Source: Isoetes taiwanensis (Eukaryota > Streptophyta > Lycopodiopsida > Isoetales > Isoetaceae). From it: a DNA stretch of 64,000 bases. Within the stretch, counting starts at the first letter, position 1; the number at the start of each line of letters is the position of its first letter. Positions 25,001 to 34,003 of the stretch are shown here, piece by piece. The position numbers and the translations under genes were made by a program. The stretch is taken from contig JAJEKV010000028.1 in NCBI GenBank assembly GCA_021234155.1, positions 6,328,971 to 6,392,970 of the forward strand, given 5' to 3'. The notes below the pieces were generated by a model, which was not told the DNA's origin, ran no database searches, and saw nothing but the letters and a program-made list of their open reading frames with translations.

Positions 25001-26472
25001 TTAATAGCGAGCCCTACCACGTATTAAGTCAATCTTCATATATATGATATATTGTCATCAATAATCTTTAATTTTGTTCTTCTATCATATAGATGTGAAT
25101 AAACCAGTATCAGCTAGTTCCTACTAGCAATGCTAGTTATCATTGTTCCGTATGATCATAAATTACCATTCAGTCCTGGGGCTTGTTCCAAACAAGTCAC
25201 ACTCATAATCGAATCACATACTCCTAGGTAAGTAAATTTTGACCTAATACATTCGGAATCTCTTCGTGATTCTTACCCTTATAACCCTAATAGAAAATGT
25301 AATTGCTCATTTCTAGCCTCCCGCATGTGTTATTATTTGGGGTTCAACTTCCAACAATAGCATGGCTTCCCTAAGGTAACGCATTATTTAATTGCCTTTT
25401 TTCTTAAACAATTGCTCCACATACTAGCAATTGTCTCTTCCTCTAAATGTAGCCCTGTCTTCTTTTTGGATATTAGTTAGCCCAAATAGAAGATAAGACG
25501 CACAACATTCCATTTTTGGTTACCACACATGTTGGGCATGTAATTGACCAACACCACTAAGTGTATCCGGGGTAACTACTTCCTAGGAACCACATAATAT
25601 TACGGTGTCAACCTTTTACTTCCGCATGAATTGTTCTTGATTCTACTTGTAATAGACGTAACATGTAGAATCACCATTCTCTATTTTGACTCTCATTATT
25701 AGAAACCTACATTTCTAAAATGATATCCCTTTCATAAGCTCGATATTTTAAAAATCTAGTCTGTACATTACTACATTACCTCGCTGACATGTTCTATGAC
25801 ACGTAATCATTATCCACTTGCCCTCAAACACAGGGTGCGATATATGGTACCATCATAGCTTCAGTCATGTATGTTGTCCATTGCCAATTCGTTTTACGAG
25901 TCAAACCTCTTCATGAATCTGGTGATTATCTATATTAATAACAATTGTCTCGGGTATGGATCTGTATTACGATTTCATTCCCACTTGTTCTTTCAAACCT
26001 TCATCCATGATTGGGATATTAAATGTTCCACTCAACCCTGACACCTAGAAAAGTATATCAAGCCTATCGTACCATGAGTAGTCAATAGGAGTTACTGTGC
26101 AACTTATAGTCTCACCACCGAATGCTTTTGATGGTCTGGGAATTGTTTCATTCCCCTAATTCTATGGAATCATAATCCCGATTCATATTGGACTTATTCC
26201 AATTTGTCTGAACTTCCCATGCATCACTATGTCCAATTTCATACGAACTTTGCATTGGATTTTCTATGGCCTATTAGCAATTTGTTAACTATTTTGCTAA
26301 ATCCCTTCAAGTTGTTTGGATTCCCAATCTATGGCATAACCTTCGGTTCTATGTAGCCTTCTTTAAGAAGGGGAGACTTTTCATAGTAACATGTGATGTA
26401 TTACTACGGCGCAACGTGAGTCCGCGGAGTTGTCTAGAGGCTGAGGATAACATCATTTTAAGGAGGGGAGAA
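19058..26472 (+). mobile_element. Internal region of gypsy-like LTR element without recognisable gag-pol
   Basis: Begins with a primer-binding-site-like sequence (tggtatcctag at 19059, sharing TGGTATC with the tRNA-Met class). It ends with a polypurine tract (aaggaggggagaa, about 26459-26472) directly before a TTTGACG LTR start. The 7.4 kb includes a LINE insertion (22.5-24.5 kb). The remaining 5.4 kb shows no zinc knuckle, protease, RT, RNase H or integrase motif on either strand. It is either a LARD-type non-autonomous element or too decayed to read. Family is called from LTR, PBS and PPT, not from proteins. Confidence 0.65.
22492..24490 (-). mobile_element. 5'-truncated LINE with poly(A) tail
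   Basis: Minus-strand element whose 3' end is a 20-bp oligo(A) (plus-strand T run, about 22492-22512). Frames: 24490-24149 covers the end of the reverse transcriptase (LSLAGRIQIANAVIGSTHVYF, KFIWQGTHKVAWDDLTKSK). 24081-23716 covers the linker (ALKHPQKYMQWNQAGIRKIG). 23800-23159 carries the zf-RVT domain (IKAFRWIILHQGL, CPMGCGETETSNHVFQC, LGCWAIWKHRNRVAMENK). 23103-22711 is the C-terminal extension. Frameshifts separate these blocks. The catalytic RT core and endonuclease are absent. It is inserted in the gypsy-like internal region. Confidence 0.88.
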
Positions 26473-27343
26473 TTTGACGTTTCACGTATTTATATAGTAT
26501 CCGTCTAAATATCATGATACGTCACCATGTATTTATACAACATATGTATAAATATCAAGACATGTCACCATGGTATTTTGGGGCCATTATGGATTAAATT
26601 AGAAGGGTTTAAGTTAGCTATGTTAAAATGTCAGCTAATTAAACTAATTATCTAGCTAATTATTACACAAGGGGCCCAAAAAACAATCACTATTAGTTTT
26701 TTACATCAATTTTTACATAAAACCACTATAAAAAACAAATGTTACTAAGTGGGTTAATGTTTTGAATAACTAATAATAGTTATACTGTGTGGTTCTTATG
26801 TATGACCTATCATTCTAGTTTGTTACCATAGTTAAGTATCATGGTTGTTTATGATAGTTTGTTTGTTTGGTTTATAGTAGTGCTTTATTGCTCAGTTTTA
26901 ACTTTGTGTATTGATTAGTAAGGCTATAAACCACTAACGATTTCGACATTAATTGTTTGTGTAACTTAAAGTGCTTTTCTAATGAAATTACCTACCTTAT
27001 TTCTTATGAACTAATGTTGTTTCCTACAAAAAGATTTCGTAGTTTTTATAGACTAACTACCAATAGTTTTTGCATTAAGAAAGTGAATGTTCATTGTCTT
27101 GATTGACATTGGTTTAGTGAACAAAATGAGGAATGCTTTAAGTTGGGAACCATTGCCATTTCAAGTTATAAACAATCATGAGTTTCTCCATCGCATTAAA
27201 TGGTTTTTTGGTTCATGCACAACGACCCCATTCGATGGTCCATGTGTAGTTTTTTTTATATTGTTTCGCAAAACAACAAAAAGCTACGGATGGTTTTTTT
27301 CGACTTTTCAAAAGCTATGTTGCTTTTCCAGACATTCTGTGTC

Positions 27344-27499
27344 GTGCCTTCTTGTTTTTTCCCACATAGTTTAAATGTTCTAATTTCAATTATTTATTCT
27401 ACTTATAAGCATTTAACTCTTGTGCCTTCTTGTTTTTTCCCACATAGTTTAAATGTTCTAATTTCAATTATTTATTCTACTTATAAGCATTTAACTCTT
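27344..27499. repeat. 78-bp tandem duplication
   Basis: Two essentially identical 78-bp units (27344-27421 and 27422-27499), each beginning gtgccttcttgttttttccc, lie inside the TIR element. The near identity implies a recent slip or unequal exchange. Confidence 0.9.
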
Positions 27500-27671
27500 G
27501 TCTTTCACAAAGTTCTTTCGTTCAAAAAAAGACTTTTGGTAACGTGCTTTGCTTATCTTTTAGAAAAGCCTTTTTGGGGATCGAACCCAAATAAATCCAG
27601 CTAGGCAATGATATTATAACAATCTTAGATAAACTGCAAGATCCAAGCCTAACAATCTTAATAAAATACAA

Positions 27672-27850
27672 AGCATTTAATGAACTTTAGGGGATCTCGA
27701 TGAAATAAAATGTATCAAGAAAGCAAGAAGTAAAACCCATACCTGGATGAATAAAAAGGGGCACATAGCATTTAATGAACTTTAGGGTTTTTTAATGGGA
27801 TAAAAAACATATAAGAAAACTCATACCTGAACGAATAAAAGGGGGCTTTC
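27672..27850. repeat. 95-bp imperfect tandem duplication with splice-donor-like cores
   Basis: Units start agcatttaatgaactttagg at 27672 and 27767. On the minus strand each unit contains cag|gtatg(g/a)gtttt, a good 5' splice-site match, suggesting duplicated exon borders of a captured gene. Confidence 0.6.
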
Positions 27851-28003
27851 CAGCGTCCATGGCTGGGTATTTTATAACAAAGCTTGCATTCAATGAATGG
27901 CTACAGAACTTAAAGAGGCCAAAATCCATTTTCAAGCTAATGTGAACCCTCTACAATGTCATTGCATGCGAACTACAATATAAAGGCCGAAACAAGGCGT
28001 GTG

Positions 28004-29260
28004 TCATCGATTTTTCATTTCAACAGATAAGCATAAGTTAGTTACAGTAGTTGCTTCTATTTCTTTTCTAAACGAGAAACTAAACAGCAAACAGAATACA
28101 GGGGCTACTGCCTGGAGAAGTGGTCTGACACCGTTGGTTCTTACAAATCCGTCTGCCACATGCCTTGCTCCTGCTTTGGCACGTTGCCCATCTAAGTTTT
28201 CCAAAGGACCATAATAAATTATGAAAGTCTAAATAGGAAGGAAGCACTATATTCACCTGTTTAAATGAGCTGAACAGTAAAAAAGGACAAAAATCTCCCA
28301 AATCGTCAAGAGTAGCATATGTACCTTCGATGCAGATGAGGTCCATTTTGTTAATATCAAAGGGACGAATCCTTCCGGTGAGCTTGAAGAAATGAGACAG
28401 CACTTTGGCAGAAAGTGCTGTGAAAAATGTGGACAAAAGGAAAGAAGCAAACCTGCTGGGTACTGGGTTCAGAAAAATTGCCAGACAAACAATATTCTCA
28501 AGCTTCTGCATCACAAGTAATATGAGAAGGGCAACAATTACCTATACAATCTGATTTAGAATTTAATCCAATAGCTCATTTGACATCAACTGCAGTGTTC
28601 TGGAATATAGCAGAAAGCCCTGCATTCCAAAGATTTTGTGCGATGGCTTCATTCTGCAGGGAAATTCTATGATTGTCTCTGAATGCTTCTCCTTTAGCCG
28701 GTCCCCGACTGGTGTAAAAAATTGGGAAATATGCATTAACAAGCAAAATTTTTGGTACAGTGAAGAAAAGAGGGTTTTACTGGGAACAATGGGTTGTGCA
28801 CAATTTAGGCTTTCTATGGATTGAACTCTAGAGAATCCGAACACCCTTACCGTGAACAGATGCAAGCCCGAGTTCAGTTAGTCGAAGATCCGGCTTCCAG
28901 TTCACCAGAGGCCATTTAACCTTGTTGTCGCCCTTCTCGGCCTTCTCGCAAAAGTTTAGGGCTTGTGATTCGTGCTCCAGAGCAAAGAGGAGTTTCGCTT
29001 TTGGCGGAATGTTTGAGTTAGCCTATGTAGGATTGACATGCCGCGTGAGTCGAAGCTGCCTGCCGGACGTGCATCAACAAGAGCCACTGCGTTATTTCCA
29101 TAGCCAGGAAGATCAAGAATAGGAAGAAGCGAATAAAGAAAGAGAAGGGAAAGAAACAAGCAGATACTACAGATACTACAACAACGCGCCAATACCTACA
29201 GCAGCGCCATGCTCTGCTCTGCTCTGCTCTGCAAAGCGCACAATCAAGGCGGCAAATCGG
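28004..29260 (-). pseudogene. Exon-like fragments of an unidentified gene inside the TIR element
   Basis: Minus-strand segments look spliced. One begins after acatag near 29032 and reads PPKAKLLFALEHESQALNFC ... NKVKWPLVNWKPDLRLTELG, ending at a ttcacg|gtaagg donor near 28855. A second, about 28723-28595, follows tacaccag and includes ISLQNEAIAQNLWNAGLSAI. A third, about 28509-28260, follows gatgcag and includes KLTGRIRPFDINKMDLICIE with a cag|gtgaat donor. I cannot name the protein, and no initiating exon is evident. The most likely reading is host-gene exons, with their introns, captured by the transposon. An intact host gene interrupted by the transposon ends is less likely. Confidence 0.45.
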
Positions 29261-29474
29261 CAAGCAAAAACAAAATGGCAGGGATCACGATTTTGCCCTG
29301 TTAATTCGGCCGTTAAGTTTTAGACCCAGTCAGATCAAAGGACAAGGATCGCAATCTCGGCCATTCATATTCATCCCCCTTGATTCATCCCAGCCGTTAG
29401 ATGTTATACTGTCTTATCACCATTTGTTTTCTTCACCATATCTAATACCATAATGTGGGAGTGTTTTTTTTTTT

Positions 29475-29952
29475 GGAAATTTCTAAAAATGCCCTTGTAT
29501 TTTTGTGTAATTGTCAAAAAGCCCCTAATTTGTTTGTATTTGTCAAAATGCCCTTTTTTTTTTACGTATCTTATTTTCAGCTGAACGGCGGCCTGATATG
29601 CCGTATCCATGGCCCGTTTCATCGCTTTCTGTGTCCACCCCAAATGCTGCTGCTGGTCCAGCGATTGTGTCCACCCCAAATGCATTGGTCGTCTACCCTA
29701 ATCGGCTTGCTTCGTTTCGGGCTGTCGTTACTTGCTGGACACCGGTCCTTCTGCCGGATCTGTGCTCGCATATCAGATGTAGGCAAATTGATGCTTGGAA
29801 TTGCCGTTGTGCACTGGATCTAGCTTCCCGCCACCGCCGTTCAGCTGAAAATAAGATACGTACAAAAAAAAAGGGCATTTTGACAAATACAAACAAATTA
29901 GGGGCTTTTTGACAATTACACAAAAATACAAGGACATTTTTAGAAATTGCCC
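29475..29952. mobile_element. 478-bp MULE-type element with long TIRs
   Basis: Inverted repeats of roughly 115 bp (about 29475-29590 and 29838-29952) start GGAAATTTCTAAAAATG and, on the complement, GGGCAATTTCTAAAAATG. Both continue through a segment ending atcttattttcagctgaacg. The 9 bases outside each end are all T (29466-29474 and 29953-29961), fitting a 9-bp MULE target duplication made in a T run. The 250-bp centre is more GC-rich and has no recognised protein. It is nested inside the larger TIR transposon. Confidence 0.85.
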
Positions 29953-30827
29953 TTTTTTTTTGGTCTGTGGTGTAATTTAGCATCAACACCTTAACATTCG
30001 ATATGTTTCCTTCTGTAACAAGAATTTTTGGACCTGGAATGGAAACTGCCCATTTACTGCAACTATCCTCATGTTGTAACATAATCTAGTAAGATTGCGG
30101 TAATTTATCTGCAAAGTAGAAAAATAGAAAGCATATAAGTATGATATAGCAAGGTTAAAAATATACATAGATTTTCTAGCAAACTAACGTTGAAACCATA
30201 GTACCTCGTCTTTGTTTGAACAATGCTGGCAAGCATGAGGAGAAAGATAATGGCCTTACGCATTTTGTAATAGGTAATTTCTGCCGGCAGCAGATTTTAG
30301 GGCGAAAGCCAGCCGCGAGCCTGGAGTCTAAGGAATTGTAGGTTATGTCAATGAAAGCCCAATAAAACAGATAACCTTGACATTATATTCTTTAGTGTTC
30401 ATCGACTCAATATTTCCATATGGATGGCCCATTATTTATGGTTGAAAGTTAGCTTGTCATGATAGAATAGAATTCGTTTTATGTCCAGAGAAACCAAATT
30501 GGCCTTGGAACCTGAATATCTTATACATCCGTGCATAAACATGCCAATACCATAAGTAAAATGACAAAATGTCGAGTTAAAGGGCACTTTTACTGAATGA
30601 GACCAATTTCTTATTGCTCATTCTACCAATATTATATAATGAACCAGTCGTTTTCACAAGTCATTATGCCAACCAAATACTATGGCATGTCCTCAAAAAC
30701 CCTTTGGGATGAGTTTTTTTAAGCCTGATAGTAATCAAATTACTAATGGGTACCAAGCCAGTGTGGTTCCATGGCTGCTGGAACACCAGAAATAAACACC
30801 ATTTGGCATTTTACATGGGTCCCAGGA

Positions 30828-31165
30828 TCATGCGGCTTTGCCGCTACTAGGAGACATCCACATCATCATGCCACATCACCAAATTGATGACATTACCATC
30901 CTAGTCATCAAAGTTCCCACATCACCCATATTTTACCTAAAGTTCAAAAATTCCAAGATAGTGCGGCTCTGCCGCCACTGGACACCATTGTTAGGTACCA
31001 GGACTGTGTGCCTCTGCCACCACTAGTCACCTATTTTGGGTACCTAGTTTGTTCACCAGGACAATGTGGCTCTGCCACCGCCGCGGGCACCAAGGTGGGC
31101 ACCAAGATGTATTCCAGAGTAGTGGACAGGACACCAAGATGGGTACCACGACAATGCAGTTCTAT
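30828..31165. repeat. Degenerate minisatellite (GYGGCTYTGCCRCCACT core)
   Basis: Four or five diverged units share cores such as tgcggctttgccgctact, gtgcggctctgccgccactg, gtgtgcctctgccaccacta and aatgtggctctgccaccgcc, spaced irregularly at roughly 60-130 bp and joined by (g/c)acacca-type spacers. It is GC-richer than its surroundings and lies inside the TIR element. Confidence 0.65.
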
Positions 31166-31903
31166 CGCGTTCTTGAGATTTGAAGCTTTGCTCACACCAT
31201 GCATTTATGGTCATAGGATCCTCAGGATTAACATGACAATAGAACCTTTTCAATTCAATTCAATTCAATTTAATGTATGAGTAATATTGGGCAAAATCAA
31301 ACTACCTTTTAGACCATGTCATGTGTCATAGAATTGTTCTATCAAACCATTACTAGTTTTGATGAACTACTATAGTACGCATGGAACAATCTCATAAACC
31401 ATAATTAGTTTTAACAAACCACTATCACATTTAAAACCAACATTCATAACCATTATCAATTCCAACAAACCACTATGATATGTGGTTTTCTCCTATCAAA
31501 TAAAATCATGTATAAGAAACTACATATATCATGGTTTTTAGATGATCTGACATTGGTTAAATATAATAGTTTAGTTTTGGGCTCCTTGTGTTATTAATTA
31601 GTATAATTAGGCCATTAAGGTGATGCCACATGGACCAACTCGATTGGCCTAGGGTACTTGCCCATCTGAGAGGCAACCAAGTGGTCCTCCAACCCCAATT
31701 ATGCCCCAAATCGATTTGGGAGAATTTGGTGAAGGAGGAGCTGCTTGAGCATACCTACTCAGACCAGCCACATGGAAACTCTCAAAGATAATGTCTCCAT
31801 TAAGACCGACAGGTTAGTACTTAGATAGCTTGAACTTCTAGCTAACCCTTGTATGTGTAGTTGTATGATTAATCTCTATTTCATGCTCTGATTGAGGTTC
31901 TAC

Positions 31904-32757
31904 ACCTTCAAAGGGCTGCATTGGAACGCCATATTATTTACTTCCAGAAGGTGGCCGCTATAGGTGATACACGTTTGCCCAACCTTGCTTTGGCCGTAGC
32001 AATGGGTCTCCAATGCCTCAAAGCCTGCTGGAAGGACAAGCAAGCTCAGTGGTTCTCACGTTGGGATGTACAGGCAAACAGATGCGTACAGGTACGTACA
32101 AAGAAGGATCACAATGCACTAAAGCTGTACCTAAATGATAGTTTCCTTCGCAATCTCTGGGATGCAGATGCTCTGACACACGTCAAGATGACACACTATC
32201 AGCAGCAAGTCAATCCTAGGCTCACGAGAGGCCCACACCAGTACTTGTACACCCATTTGCCCATGAAGAAGCGCAGACTTATAGCTTCCATTCGCGCGCA
32301 GTGCACATCGTCTCGCATTGAGGCGGGGCCGCTTGGACTCGAGAAGCACGAAGGATGGGCTTTGTCGGTGTTGCCACCAGGGCGGATGAATGTCATGCCC
32401 TTGAGGATCTGCCCGCTTTGGCCACATTCGGCGCAATATGTTAGATTAGTTGTGCCCGACCAGCCCATTGCATGAGTTATTGAATCTGGCGTCCGTGGGC
32501 TTGTTGAGGTCATACCTCGGAGGTTATGGATACCTGACATCGATTGTATCCTCCTGGGTAGTATTGAATTGTACTACACAATTGTATGCGATTATACCAA
32601 GATACATATTATTACTAAGGTTTTTCCTCGAAAACCCTTGGTGAGGATTTTTTAATCGTGATGAATACACTTCTTTGCTCTCTTTCGTTTGGGTCCCATA
32701 AGTCAATTGGTCTCCGTGGACGATAAAAAATCTATTCTATTCTATTCTCTTTTTGTT
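31904..32757 (+). mobile_element. 5'-truncated LINE 3' end with (TTCTA)n tail
   Basis: Plus-strand frame 31921-32475 contains the MKKRRLIASIR segment and, across frame changes, the terminal region with CPLWPHSAQY that corresponds to the C-terminal zinc-finger part of plant LINE ORF2. After a short untranslated region comes the family tail gggtcccataagtcaattgg followed by a tctattctattctatt repeat ending near 32757. The insertion splits the 3' LTR of the gypsy-like element. Most of ORF2 is missing. Confidence 0.75.
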
Positions 32758-33517
32758 CCTCCTGTATTGTGGGGTTTAACGAGGGTAGAGATCTAAAGGC
32801 CATATAGCAAAGAGATGTTCTAGTTAGAATCCCTTAAATCCCATTAAATGACACACGTGCACAAGAGCCCTCACGGTGGTTGATCACCATAGAACGGACA
32901 TAGTGGTGAAGTGGAGCTGAGCTTTGCCTAAGCGATGGCTACAAGTCTCCTATATAGTGTGCTAGGCTTACACGGTCATTCGCGTGTAGAAGTATGGGTC
33001 CGACACCCTCAAGGTCGCATGATCACGTACCTATAGGGGCGTCCGGACTCGATGGACACGGCTGGGGTCGGCCTATGGATTTTGGGGGGGGGTAACCTAG
33101 CCATTGTTTATGTCAACCAATGCCATGTCATGATTCAAATGCATTGTTATCCCAAGGCCACATTGTCAGGTTGAACCCCTTGAGCTTGAGACTGAGTTAG
33201 AAGTTAGAACCTTCATTTCTGTTGCATTTGTTATGTATATCGATATTATGTGATGTTGTCTTGTTGATGGATGGGCCACCCTTCGTGGTGGCATATTATT
33301 ATGTATATTGTTGCTAGGTGCTAACATGTATATACGCTTCTGCTATATAGGATTTCCCATAGAAGGCATGGGACGAATGTCACCTCCGTGCCCGTCACCC
33401 GGACACTTGCCCATCACAAGTGGTCCGAGTCAGACGAAGGGTCTTTCTGTGGTTTGCCATGGGAGTGGAATTTTCGTACTTATATGAGGGAGCATCATAT
33501 AGATTCAGGAAATCACA

Positions 33518-34003
33518 AGTTAGAACTAAAAAAAAAAGTGATAGTCTCATAATGGAATTTGGGCCTTATTTTCAGCCTCTAAAGTAACCCTCAATGTGCT
33601 AATGGACGCCTCACATGTCACCGGCTGCCAGACGTCAAGCCGTTGAGCCGCTCAGGTGTAAACTGCTCTAGCAGTTCGGGGACGAACGGCTCAGACGTCA
33701 AAACGGTCGTCTCAGGTGAACTACATGTGAATACCTAAAGATTTACATGTGAGGCGCCTCTAAGGCGGCGTGATCTCAACGGTTGGGGGATTCCAGCTAC
33801 AAAATCTCCAACAGCCACGATTCTGCCACAACACTACATTCAAGGGTAACTTTATTTTCATAAGAGATCAAAAAACACACAACCAGAAAACAAAACTTCT
33901 TTCTTTACCACGATAGCGCCACTAAGGCGGCGACATGTGTGACGGACATGGCATATACTTTTACTAGTCCACCGCAGCTCTTGCCGGATTTGCAAGCTGA
34001 GAT
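33518..34003 (+). promoter_or_regulatory. 486-bp upstream region of the MAEA gene
   Basis: Sequence between the end of the gypsy-like 3' LTR and the MAEA start codon; it must hold the gene's proximal promoter and 5' untranslated region. It contains two agacgtca-type ACGT cores (about 33630 and 33695) and two ctcaggtg E-box-like words (about 33650 and 33712). No TATA box can be assigned with confidence. Confidence 0.4.

Larger units (their letters stand above)
26666..31590. mobile_element. 4.9-kb CACTA-like TIR transposon carrying exon-like sequence
   Basis: Left end CACAAGGGGCCCAAAA (26666-26681) and right end, on the complement, CACAAGGAGCCCAAAA form a 15/16 terminal inverted repeat. The flanks are TTATTA on both sides (26660-26665 and 31591-31596), a 3- or 6-bp target duplication. 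Both subterminal regions are rich in AAACCAYTAT-type motifs in either orientation (e.g. 26732, 26925, 31343, 31397, 31425, 31468), as in CACTA/EnSpm elements. The terminus CACAA rather than CACTA makes the superfamily call tentative. No transposase was recognised, so it is probably non-autonomous. It contains a MULE-type insertion and spliced-gene-like segments on the minus strand. Confidence 0.7.
26473..33517 (+). repeat. 3' LTR of the gypsy-like element, split by two insertions
   Basis: LTR pieces are 26473-26665, 31591-~31903 and ~32757-33517. The first piece starts TTTGACGTTTCACGTATTTA, matching the solo LTR start TGTGACGTTCCACATATTTA. The second carries the ccaaatcgatttgggagaat block shared with the 5' LTR. 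The third carries the remainder and ends gaaatcaca, against gagcgtcaca in the other copies. Removing the TIR transposon at 26666-31590 and the LINE at about 31904-32757 restores collinearity with the other LTRs. Total LTR is about 1.27 kb, against 1.53 kb for the solo copy. Confidence 0.82.

Noticed and set aside
29404-30082. Protein genes at 29.4-30.1 kb
   Set aside because: All frames run through the inverted arms of the MULE-type element, and no domain is recognisable.
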